In this document: piece after piece, positions 25,201 to 35,168 of the stretch
Numbering within the stretch: the first letter of the stretch is position 1
How the letters are laid out: every line of letters begins with the position of its first letter
Assembly (NCBI GenBank): GCA_016748015.1
Contig: JAAOMT010000627.1
Span: 265,357 to 329,356, forward strand
DNA from: Geosiphon pyriformis
Taxonomy: Eukaryota > Glomeromycota > Glomeromycetes > Archaeosporales > Geosiphonaceae
Direction: 5' to 3'
Length of the DNA: 64,000 nt
Notes under the pieces: generated by a model
What the model saw: only the letters and a program-made list of their open reading frames with translations
Databases searched by the model: none
What the model was told of the DNA's origin: nothing
Made by a program: the position numbers and the translations under genes

Positions 25201-26641
25201 TCTAACTGGTTCAAGCTTTCTGTTTGTTTTCTCAATAGTGTAGCTTCTTTTTCAGTTTGTTTTTCTTTCTTAAAAGATGTTGGTTTGTCAAATATTCTTA
25301 AGTCTTATGAGTTTAATTTATAACTGTCTGTTAAGTGTTGATGCCAATCACTTTTTTGTTTATACAGATGAATTTTTATGTGGTTTAAGAACTTTAAACA
25401 TAAGAGCTGGTCCAGCTGTTTTTTTTAAGAATATTGGTTTGGGTTTAGAAGTCAGAGTTTCTGGTTTGGTGTTTTTTACTATGACAGAATTGCAGACTAT
25501 TGCACTGTTACTCGAATGCATTCCTTTTTCTAGTTCAGTTTAACTTTTTTTAGACAACCAGTTAGCATTAGATGCTTACAAATCCAAATTGGGTCTGTTA
25601 TGTCTGGACTTTTAGAATTGGTGTTGGATCAAGTGTTATTATATTGCAAATATCATTTGTAATAAGAATTTGAATGTCAATTGGCATAAAGTAAAGAGTT
25701 ATTCAGGTGTTTCAAGCAATGAGCATGCTAATATATTTGCAAAAGCTGCTTCTTTCTTTAATTAGTACTTTCTTCATCGAATTAATGAGTATTATATTAG
25801 AACTAATGGTGGTATTGTTTCTAATAATTCTAGACATTTTGTTCCCAATGTTTTTTAATCTGTTTATCATGTACACTAAAAGGTTGGTTTTGGTTCTTGG
25901 ATTGTAATAAATAGTTTTTATACAGATATTGATTGGTTTAGATTATTCTTGGTGTGATATTCTAATTCACATTTGGCTGCCAGTTTTATTAGTAGATGTA
26001 CTGTTGGTGCTTGCACATATTTTATGAAGACTTTACATTACTGGCTTCCTGTTATTATACATAAGTATTTGTATGACAAGTGTTATCCAAGTGTGATGTG
26101 TTTGTTCTGTGGAAATATTGAAATCTTATATTATGTTTTTTTTTGCTCATTTGACTTTGCAGCTTATGTTCAGTTGTTGGCTGCTTATATAACTAATTGG
26201 GAGAAGCTTTCTGGTCTTGCTTGTTCTTTTTTGTGTGTGTTATAATTGTTGTCTTCTTGTGTTTTTAATATTGCAATGTATATGGCTCTGTATAAAAGTT
26301 TTGTTTTCAATGATTGATACCAGGAATCTCTTTCTGTTTTCAAGGATTCTAAAATTGTGGGTTGGACAATAGTGAACTTTGTGTGTAAATTTTGTCTTGT
26401 ATTCTGGAATAAAATTTGGTTGGCTTGTGCTAAATACCAGACTTTTATAGAAAAAAATAAATTAAGACTACTTAATGGATCTGTTTTAGTCTTGATAGCT
26501 GGGCTTTTTTTAGTGCTTTCTACTGGTGTAATTAAGTTGTTGGGTGTTACTGAGACTGTTGATATTAGTTTTGGGTTTTGTAAATCTTGTTTGTTTTTTT
26601 CAAGTATAGATAACATGGTTTTAGTTCAGATAAGTGCTTAG
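22226..26641 (+). pseudogene. LINE-3 ORF2, main part: endonuclease C-terminus, RT, RNase H, zinc finger
   Basis: It follows LINE-2 ORF2 from CKILEVADRF to the last codons near 26641. RT segments are clear at 23117-23557 (GLFGIFNKL) and 23909-24229. The RT active site reads FVDNII, so an Asp has become Asn. RNase H lies near 25330-25740 (YTDEFL, MTELQTIALLLE), and the CCHC-like finger near 26100 (CLFCGNIEILYYVFFC) has lost its His. Three reading frames are used because of small indels, and there are many stops. Confidence 0.82.
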
Positions 26642-26771
26642 TATTGTTTTAATTAGCTTAAATAGCTGGTCATGTGTAAAAAAAATATAATTTACACCTA
26701 GTTTAGATTACTTATATGATATTATATACTAAGCAATATTTGAACCTTACTTGTTAAATGTTAAAAAAAAA

Positions 26772-27671
26772 ATTTAACAGAAATTTGAGATATTATCTAA
26801 TATAAAATTATTCTTATAATTTTTATTATTAATTAGCATATATTATCAGTTCAATTTATTACTTATTATCTTATTAAATTAACCAAATTATTATTTAATT
26901 AATAATAAATTTATACAAAATACAAATATAATTAAATTGTAATAATCAAATTATACAATACACTAAATTATATAATATTCAAAATTTACAAAAATATTTA
27001 GTAATTTAATAAAATATTCAACAGTTTATTAAAATAATTTATAGTTTACAAAAATAATTTATAGTTTAACAAAAAGCTTTTTTTTTAAAAAAATATATCT
27101 TAGCTTAAAATATTTTCTATTAGAATAATTTTTTTTACAAATCAATTCAATAAAACTTATCTTAAAAACATAAATTTTTTAATTATTATTGTTTTAAAGT
27201 TAATCATTTTATACTAATATTTTGAAATTGATTAATTACTAATTTTAGTAACTATCAGTAATTTTTATACTTGAATCTAAAATAACTTTTTTAACATATT
27301 TTTTTGTTTTATTTTTTTAGTTTATTTTTTTATTTTTTATTTTTATTTATATTATTAAGTAGTCTACAACCAAGATTTTTTGTAAAAAAATTAACTTTTA
27401 TAACAAAGTAACTACACATTATTTGAAAAAGTTACAAACAAAATTTTTTTGTAAAAAAATTGATTTTTATCACAAAGTAACTATATTAATAATTGGAATA
27501 AAATTGGTCATTTTATTATAAATCTAATAATATATATAATTCAAAATATAAAAAGATATTTTGGAAGAAAATTTAACTTATTGAAAATTTATTAGCTTTT
27601 ATTAACAGCAAAATTAACAGCAAAACAGCATTAATAATATTTAAAAAAAAGTAGAAAAATTATTAATAACA
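26772..27671 (+). repeat. Ghost LTR of family B/C, almost fully converted to A and T
   Basis: Read beside the LTR at 28466-29456, the order of landmarks is kept: GAGATATTAT, CTTATAATTT, ATTAGCATATATTATC, AATTATTATTTAATTAATAA, TTTTGAAATTGATTA, CAAAGTAACTACACAT and ATTGGTCATT. It ends AATAACA where the LTR ends AGTAACA. Nearly all sites that are C or G in the intact LTR are T or A here. Length is about 900 bp against 991. It abuts the 3' tail of LINE-3, and no internal sequence follows, so it is probably a solo LTR. Confidence 0.8.
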
Positions 27672-27880
27672 ATATTTTTTTTTATGTTTTTTTTATGTTA
27701 TTAGTGTTTTAATAATTAAATCAATATTAAACTTTTTTTTGACTTTTTTTATACCAAAATTGTTAATATTATTAGCAGTTATATTGTCAAAAAAAAATTT
27801 AATAATAATTATACTAAATATTAAGATATAAAAAAAAAATAAAAAAAACTTCTTTCAAAAAAATTTTTTTTTTTAAAATT
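27672..27880. other. AT-rich spacer with no recognised feature
   Basis: Poly-T and poly-A runs lie between the ghost LTR and the 3' tail of LINE-4. I see no gene. Confidence 0.5.
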
Positions 27881-28465
27881 TTTTTTTTATTACATTTAAC
27901 GAGCGAGATCCAAACACTACCTAGAACAATACATTAATGAAATGATCTAAACTAGGTGTGAATCATGTGCTTAACCACACGTGACTAGCCACTTGAGCCA
28001 GTCAGAACAACACTACACAACTATATTAACAGAAACCATGTTACCAATATCTGAAAAAAATGAACAAGACTTACGAAAGCCAAAAAGAATGCCAAAAACT
28101 TCAGTAACACCAAGCAATTTAACCACACCAGGTGACAACCTCAAAACCGAACCAAAAACTGGAATAAAAATTGATCTGTCTGCTGGGATCAGGCCATTCT
28201 TTTCCATAAAAGCACAATGCTTAGTATGGACCAACCAAATATTATTCCTAAAAGCAGAGCATAGAGAGTGCATAAAATCAGTAATTTTAACACCAGCAAT
28301 CTTAAGATCATGGAAGACAGTAACAGCCTCCTGAAGTCATCTATTGAAAACAAAACCCTTGTAAAGAGCCGAAGAAACCAGCAAATTTAAAGCATAGATC
28401 GACATAAACTGCAACAAAACTGAAGAGGGAAGAGAGAGCCCAGAAAGTGACCTCTAAGAAGACAT
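27881..28465 (-). mobile_element. LINE-4, 3' fragment
   Basis: The minus strand carries the last about 450 nt of a LINE ORF2 and its 3' UTR, ending in an A-rich tail near 27881. It is similar to LINE-2 53970-54561 (shared ATGTCTTCTT, GTGTTTG, GTTAAATG). Its upstream end coincides with the LTR boundary at 28465. The sequence beyond the compound element (47239 on) is not LINE, so the rest of LINE-4 is missing. Confidence 0.85.
28013..28465 (-). pseudogene. LINE-4 ORF2, C-terminal fragment
   Basis: It encodes the tail downstream of the CCHC finger: LYKGFVFN, FRNNIWLVHTKH, FMEKNGLIP, VVKLLGVTEVFGI, GFRKSC. LINE-2 has the same blocks in the same order, with stops also near FN. One in-frame TAG (SSxRSLS) stands where LINE-2 has TGG. 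The function of this C-terminal tail is not known. Confidence 0.82.
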
Positions 28466-29456
28466 TGTTACCAGACAAAATTAGAGATATTATTTAGCAT
28501 GAAACTATCTTATAATTTCTATCATTAATTAGCATATATTATCGTTTCAAATTATCACTTATTACATTAGTAAAGAATGTCCGAAATTATTATTTAATTA
28601 ATAACCCAAAGTGTACACAACACAAATGTAACCTAATTGTGATGATCAATCATGCAATACCCCGAACTATGTAACATTCAAAAGTTTGCCGAAATTTATA
28701 GAAATTTGCCAAAATAATTAATAGTTTACCAAAATATCTAATAAGTTTGCAGAAATAACTTGTAGTTTGCCGAAATGTATCTTTAGTTCAGCGAAATTGT
28801 AGAAAATAGCAAAGTTCAAGTTCATAGAATAGTGTTATGACAAGTTGTATAAAAGAAGAGCTTCTCTCTTTGAAAAATAAAAAATATCTTACTTTAGATT
28901 TATCTCTTAAAAACTGTTCCTATATACACAAAAAAAATAAAATAAATATCAAATAATTCAAAAAACCAAATTCTTTAATTATTATACTTGGAAAATCCCC
29001 AAAACCCAACTAATGTTTTGAAATTGATTAGCTACCAATTTCAGTAAACTGTTAGTGACTCCAGACCTGGATAGAAAACGTTTTCCTTGACAAAATTCTA
29101 TTTCTTTTACATTTCTTTTATTTTCTTTTATTTTTCTTATTACAATCATTAGGGTAGCCTACAGACGAGATTCCTGTAGAAGAGTTGACTTTCACAGCAA
29201 AGTAACTACACATTTTTAGTGAGCTTCCAGATGAACAATTCCTGGGAAAGAGTTGACGTTTACTACAACGTAACTACATAAAGCAACTGGCACGAAATTG
29301 GCCATTCCACTCATAAGCCCAGCAAGTTCAAATTATAGGAGATTATTTGAAGATAAATTCAGTTACTGGAGGTTCAACCACATCCAGAAAACGTGAATTT
29401 ACAGCAAATAAATATCAACAACATTACAGAAAAGAGACCAAAAACCTCCAGTAACA
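28466..29456 (+). repeat. 5' LTR of gypsy-B (991 bp)
   Basis: It starts TGTTACCAGAC and ends CCAGTAACA. In the first about 395 positions I count 23 differences from the middle LTR, all transitions. It interrupts LINE-4 on its left. Confidence 0.93.
28683..28855 (+). promoter_or_regulatory. U3 array of AGTTTGCCGAAAT-type repeats and TATA box, LTR family B/C
   Basis: Six imperfect copies of a 13-bp core (consensus AGTT(C/T)GCCGAAAT) are spaced about 17-21 bp apart from 28683 to 28800. TATAAAAG follows at 28848-28855. The middle LTR and the C 3' LTR keep the array with different units decayed. It looks like an enhancer array for a transcription factor. The core has two CpGs, which are the positions most often changed. 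Confidence 0.6.
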
Positions 29457-29458
29457 TT

Positions 29459-29473
29459 TGGTGCTCTCTCACG
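29459..29473 (+). other. Primer-binding site of gypsy-B
   Basis: TGGTGCTCTCTCACG starts 2 nt after the LTR. It shares TGGTGCTC with A, C (38349) and D (56094). Confidence 0.65.
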
Positions 29474-29501
29474 GAAACAACACAGCAAAAACAACTTCAA
29501 A

Positions 29502-31460
29502 GTGGCGACCACATCAGACACAACAACTCTAGAGTATTACCAATTGATTTACACCCACTGCAAGTAAAGATTCAACATTCCAGATGGAATTGAAGTTGTC
29601 AAGAAATCAGTATACCAATACATTGAAAACCACATCAACAATTATCTTTTTGGAAATTACAATATCTCAGAAGTTAGAAGCAATCTTTACAATAATTTAG
29701 TACACTATTCACAGTTGGGAACTGAAGACCTTAATAGTGAAACACTTGCCACTTACTTTGACGAACTTAATTTTAACATTATCAAATACTGTGAAGAAAC
29801 ATATCCAGTGCAGTCTCAATACACTATTGATTTTGAATCGGAAACAAAAACAAGCAATAAAAGAAAAAACAAATTAAAACAATATTTAAGAACCATTCCA
29901 AATACTCCAACACTACCAAAAACAACTGCCAAACATTTACAAACACCTGAACAAGGAACCAGCTCAAAACTTCCACTTACTATCACACCTTTTCCAGCTT
30001 CACTTGCACAAGCACAAACACCTAATTTACCCTTAAATCAATTTGCAAGACCAGAAGATTTTACATCACTCAGAAGTCCCACCAGACAACAAGAATCCCT
30101 TCAAACTAGTTCCAATCTCCTTGATTTTCTAACTGAAAATCAAAGTGAACACTCTGAGACAGTAGCAAACAAAAAAAACAACTCTGAAATAACCGAAGAA
30201 GAATCAATAGACAGTGGAAATGAAGAAGACGAAATGACAACATACATCGCAAAAATCCCTGAATTCAATGGAGAAGATATTAAGACCAGTCCCTAAGAAT
30301 GGCTCAACCAAGTTACTAAAGCTGGAGATGCAAATGGATGGAATGCTGCCAGAATGTTAAGAACAATTCCCTACTTTCTCAAAGGAACAGCAGGAGAATG
30401 GTTTGAAAACTTTGCTGCCCCATTCAATGATTGGAATGCTTTCAAAGCAGCCTTCCTTGAACAGTTCACCAACAATAATACTTCCATTACTCTTTACAAT
30501 CGTTTTCAAAATATCAAACAAGAACCCTCCGAATCTGTTATGACTTATATTGGGAAATTCAACAAACTTCTCAGACAAATTCGCCAACTCGAGACAAACG
30601 ATTATTATTCCGATGCTCAAATCTTAGATTAATTTATTACTGGCCTAAAAGATAAACTAATTAAAAAGGTTCGCCCACATGCACCAGAAGATTTAAACTC
30701 TGCCATACAGCATGCAAAAAGATATGAAATGGCCATAGAAGAAGCCAATCATACAAAACTTGTAAATTTGGCAATTGAAGAAACCAGCTCAGCAGCTGAG
30801 GAAAAAATTGACCAACTCACAAAGAAGGTCAAAAACTATTTTACCAACCAACAACAACAACCCCAAAGATATCAACCACCCAAAGACGAAATCATAATAA
30901 CTTTGCACCACTTTCCAATAACCAGCCCCAGAATTGCCATTACTGTGGAATCTCTGACCACTGGAAAAGAGATTGCAAAAAGCTGCAACAAGACCAACAA
31001 AATAGGGGTAATCAATGTTACTCTCCACCACAGCAATCTTATTATTAACCATCACCACCAGCTTACTATCCACCAAGACCCCAATACCAAAATAACTATT
31101 ATCAGCCCGCCCCATAACCAATCCAACAGCAATACCAACAACCACCCACACAACATTATCAAGTATCTGCTCGAAAACTGATTACACAAAATCAATTCAC
31201 ACCACAAAACCGATACCAAGTAAACAACAGTAGAATCAGTTCGAACAACCAATTGGTTCCCCAAAATACCACTCAACCAAGACCCAACCACTACCACACT
31301 CAACCCAGTTATTTAACAATGCCAGAAGAACAGGATTTTCACCATACTGCACTCTCAGAAGGTAGAACTGCATCACAACAACAATGAAACCCTTCTCATA
31401 ACCACACCACTATTTTACCAGCCTGAATTACTGAAAACACCAATCTCTCTAATATCTTTC
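29502..31460 (+). pseudogene. Gypsy-B gag with CCHC zinc knuckle
   Basis: It opens at GTG 29502 (AGTGGCGACC), as in C. The N-terminal helical domain (EYYQLIYTHC, YQYIENHINNYLF) is followed by a Thr/Pro-rich linker and the Gag core (IPYFLKGTAGEWFENF). Stops are TAA at 29562-29570, 30294 and 30628, each Gln in C. A 1-nt deletion near 30889 shifts the frame. In the new frame the knuckle CHYCGISDHWKRDC is intact, followed by a Gln/Tyr/Pro-rich tail with four more stops. Confidence 0.85.
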
Positions 31461-31489
31461 CTTTTGAATTTGAAGCAAATGAATCACCA

Positions 31490-32026
31490 TTCTTGCTTAG
31501 CAATACAGCAGCTAATGAGCAAAAAGCTATCACTGCAATGTACACAGAAGCTGAAGTAGAAGGAAAGCCCATTCGCTTGATCCTAGACAGTGGATCTGCT
31601 GGAAGCATTATTACCTACCAGTTAATGCAACAGTTGAAAAGAAATGTCGACCGACCAGCTCAAACAGTAATTGTCACTGCTGATGGCATGAAAAAGACAC
31701 CAGTAGGAGAAATTGACAATTTTCCATTCACTCTTGATGGAATCACCATTCCAGTCAAAGTTCTTGTAATGGACGCACCCCAGTATCAAGCTCTTATCGG
31801 AAATGATTGGCTTCAAAAAGCCAATGCTAATCTAAATTGGGAAACACAAGAGTTAACAATCTCCTACCAAGGACAACACACCCGAGTACCTGCCATTTGT
31901 GGTACATTCAACAAACGTTCTAAAAAAGCCCCGGCTTTTGAATTTGAACCAGAAGAAGAAAAACCAATAATCAAAACATTCATGGCTCTTGGATCAACGT
32001 CCAACTGGGCCAATGAAACAGAATAA
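31490..32026 (+). pseudogene. Gypsy-B aspartic protease region
   Basis: It is a retropepsin-like domain with the active site LILDSGSAGSIIT near 31575-31615 and the flap-to-C-terminal strands VLVMDAPQYQALIGNDWL near 31766-31812. This stretch is open and in frame with the Cys-rich module, dUTPase and RT, so these domains form one polyprotein that the protease would cleave. It ends at TAA 32024-32026, where C has CAA (Gln). Confidence 0.87.
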
Positions 32027-32115
32027 GAACATTTTACCCCACACACCAAACCCGAAACCTCTGAATAGAATAAACCTTACTCAAAACCCGAACCAAGGAA
32101 ACAACGCCCCTATAT

Positions 32116-32745
32116 TCCTCTTAAATATAAGGACTGCCACAAAAAACTATTGTCAATGGGAGCCTGCATTTCACCTGAAGAAGAATATGAGAATCATACT
32201 TGTTATTACTGCAAAGCTTGCCACAGAGAGCAATGGGACCATCTAATAAAAAGGAGTGGAAAATGGGACAACACCCCTTGTTTGACTTGTGGAGATATGC
32301 TACTGGAAGAATGCAATTGGATTGATGTAGCAATGAGAGGAGGCATCTGCGATCAGACCTGCCAATATGCCTTATCAATTTCAGAAAAAGTAAAAAGAGG
32401 AACACCCTTTAATGCAGCATACAACAGTGCTCTCAGCAAACTTTATCACTACCCTCATGATGCCAAGATGATTTTTGACTTAGCAATAGCATTAATTAAT
32501 AGAGCTACCAAAGAAGATGTTTGTCAAATGAAGGAAGCAGAATACATTGAATACACTATGGAATTAGCTGGATTCGATTATGAAGATGAAGTAAAAGTCT
32601 ACCACCAAATTGCAAGTCATACCTACCTGACCCAAGAAGCTCAAATTCAACAATTAGAGCAAATGAACATTAGGCTATATGAAGAATGCATTATGCCTTG
32701 CGATGAACAATGATGTCTTGAATGCTATGCTCTTAGTATCCCCTT
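32116..32745 (+). pseudogene. Cys-rich module (X) of gypsy-B pol
   Basis: Not a family I recognise. Part 1 has at least ten Cys: KDCHKKL, GAC, CYYCKACH, CLTCGDML, ECNW, GGICDQTC. A helical segment of about 100 residues follows (AYNSALSKLYHYP, IALINRATKEDV, YHQIASHTY). Part 2 is CIMPC followed by CLEC. TGA at 32711-32713 sits at a Trp-like site, and C has TAG there. The spacing of CxxC and CxxxC pairs suggests zinc binding. A role in nucleic-acid binding or Pol folding is a guess. It lies between protease and dUTPase. Confidence 0.7.
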
Positions 32746-32867
32746 GCCCAGCAAAAATGATAAGAATAAAATTGAATTTGGAGAACCTGAAGAAACGGAA
32801 GAAATTGAAACAACACCTATCTACCTTATTGAAAATCAGCCTGCCTTACAACTTAAATACTTCAACA

Positions 32868-33280
32868 ACAACGGACAAGGAATAAAACCTGAAAAAGCAC
32901 ACGAAATTGATGCTGGATATGACCTAAGATATCCAGGCAAGGATACTCTTGTTCTCAAACCCAAATCTCTCACAAAAATCAACCTCAAAATTGCACTCAA
33001 AATCCTGCCAGGAGCAATGGTTCAAATCACCTCCCGGTCTTCTCTGGCAAGCAAAGGAATTAATGTCAGAGGAGGAATAATTGATGCTGGATATACTGGA
33101 AACATAACAGTGATGCTTCAAAATAAAACTAACAAACCATTCAAGATTGAACATGCTGAAAAAATTGCCCAAGCTATTTACCTACCCTTAATCAACATTT
33201 CAGGTTTGCAACTAGTCAATCAAAGAGAACAATTAGGAAAAAGCAATAGAGGAACCCAAGGTTTTGGTTCAACTGGATGA
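32868..33280 (+). CDS. dUTPase domain of gypsy-B pol
   Basis: It would hydrolyse dUTP to dUMP and limit uracil in reverse transcripts. All five trimeric dUTPase motifs are present and open: AGYDLRYP, SRSSLASKGINV, GGIIDAGYTGNI (with the catalytic Asp), AEKIAQAIYLPL and RGTQGFGSTG. Length and order are those of a complete domain. It is not a free gene but part of the Pol polyprotein, between the Cys-rich module and RT. TGA at 33278-33280 replaces the Arg codon CGA seen in C, just after the last motif. This is the best preserved of the three dUTPases here. Confidence 0.93.
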
Positions 33281-35119
33281 TTCACAATTCCAGTTAATAT
33301 AGCTCTTAACACACAGAATGAATCCCACCAGATTCTCAGACTTCCACAATTGATTACTATCTTACCTTTTGGAGAACATCTGGAAATCTATACTTGCACA
33401 AAGCCAACAACCACACAACAAATTTTTGAGTCCAATGAACAAGTCTGCTTGGAACATAATATTTTGATCCCAAACATTTATATTCCAGAAGGAACAAAGA
33501 AAGTCCGAGTTACTTTTTACAATTCCAATAATTACCCCATAATTTTATTAAATAATTTAGAAATTGGAGTTATTCACAGTAATATATTTCAACAAGAATT
33601 ACCCCAAACAGTCCCTGATTTTCCTGAAATTATTGGACATTCACTACCAAAAATCAACCCAAACTCTAGCTTTAAAAACTACCATGTTGTCATGGAAAAA
33701 CTATCTCGAATCAACATGGGACAACTTGAACCACAACAACAGATCCAGCTCAAAGAACTAATTGCAGAATTTGCTGATATCTTTGCCGAAAACAACAATG
33801 ACTTAGGAAGAACTGATTTGGTTCAACACCAAATCTATACAGGAGATGCCAAACCCAGGCAACAACAAGCCTACTGAGTTGCTCCAGAAAGTCACCAATT
33901 TATCTGAGAAGAAGTACAACGGATGCTTAACAATAGGCTTATTCAACCATCAATAAGCCCATGGGCTTCACCTGTGGTCCTAGTTAAAAAAAAAAATGGA
34001 AAGATACAATTTTGTGTTGATTACTGACAACTCAACAGTGTCACCATTGGGGATGCCTACCCTCTTTCCCAAATTGATAACATGTTGGATGCCCTTAGAA
34101 AGTCCAAATACTTTTCAACATTAGATTTAGAGAGTGGATACTGGCAAGTTGCTATGAATTCCAAAGACCACTCCAAAACAGCATTCACCACTCAAGAAGG
34201 AAATTACAAGTTCAATGTAATGCCTTTCGGATTATGCAATGCACCAGCAACATTCCAAAGACTCATGGATGTTGTTTACAAAAGCCTCCTTTGGAAATCA
34301 GTAGTAGTTTATCTTGATGACACTGATGTTTATTTACCATCTTTCGAGCTACATTTAATTCATCTGTGAGAAGTTTTTCAACAATTATGGAAAGCAGGAT
34401 TGAAACTGAACATTGAAAAATGCTACTTCGGAAAAACAAGTTTAGCTTTTCTTGGTTATATTGTTAGCAAAGATAGAATTAAACCAGACCCTGGAAAAAT
34501 CAGTACTGTCAAAAACTTCAAGACTCCACGAAATACCACAGAATTAAGAGGATTTATTGGATTAGCATCCTATTACCGAAAATTCATCAAAGAATTCTCA
34601 GAAATTGCAAAACCCCTCAACCAGCTCACTACTAAAAATGTCGAATACAAATGGACAGGAGAACACCAAAATGCCTTCGAGATACTTAAGGAAAAACTCA
34701 CAACAGCTTCAATCCTTGCCTACCCAGATTTCAGCAACTGATTCCGGTTAGCAACTGATGTCTCTTATACTGCCTTTGGTGCCATCCTATCACAGTTAGA
34801 TGACAATGGAAATGAGCGAGTAATTGCTTATGCTAGTAGAACATTAAAGCCAGCTGAAAAGAACTACTCCACAACAGAATTAGAAACCGCAGCAGTAATC
34901 TGGGCCCTACATCACTTCAACCTTTATCTCAGACCCAAAGAATTTGATATTATCACTGATAATATTGGACTTAAATGGCTTCAAAACAAAAACACCCAGC
35001 TAAACACAAAACAAACCCGATGGACAGGATTTTTAGCTAATTACCAATACATCATACACCATAAACCAGGAAAACTCCACACCAATGTTGATTGTCTCTC
35101 AAGAATGAGGCAAGATTAG
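33281..35119 (+). pseudogene. Gypsy-B pol: beta-rich linker, reverse transcriptase, RNase H
   Basis: A beta-rich linker (IYIPEGTKKVRVTFYNS) leads into RT. RT shows [37 protein letters not shown] and the active site YLDDTDV, which is intact. RNase H shows FGAILSQLDD, YASRTLKPAEKNYS and IITDNIGLKWL. The frame ends LSRMRQD-TAG at 35117-35119, matching the stop after RNase H in A, C and D. In-frame TGAs stand at Arg positions (33875, 33905, 34025, 34367, 34739). Confidence 0.9.
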
Positions 35120-35168
35120 AAAACAAAACCAACACCCATTTGAATTAACAGCATCAAAACAATAAACA

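Larger units (their letters stand above)
10046..26771 (+). mobile_element. LINE-3 copy, full-length non-LTR element split by gypsy-A
   Basis: The left part (10046-12224) has the LINE 5' end, ORF1 and the first codons of ORF2. The right part (22226-26771) has the rest of ORF2, the 3' UTR and an A-rich tail. Together they make about 6.7 kb, the same as LINE-2. The join is exact: GLAKHV continues as CKILEVADRF, matching LINE-2 FLARHMYKVSEVPD. LINE-3 is much more decayed and AT-rich than LINE-2, with frameshifts, Met-to-Ile at the ORF1 start (ATA at 10191) and many stops. Confidence 0.9.

Noticed and set aside
26185-26616. Minus-strand 143-codon open frame over the end of LINE-3
   Set aside because: It is antisense to the clearly homologous LINE-3 ORF2 C-terminus and has no independent similarity. 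A shadow.
27843-27863. AAACTTCTTTC beside LINE-4, resembling the LINE 5' end
   Set aside because: Only 11 bp match, in very low-complexity DNA, with no continuation into LINE sequence. Chance is likely.
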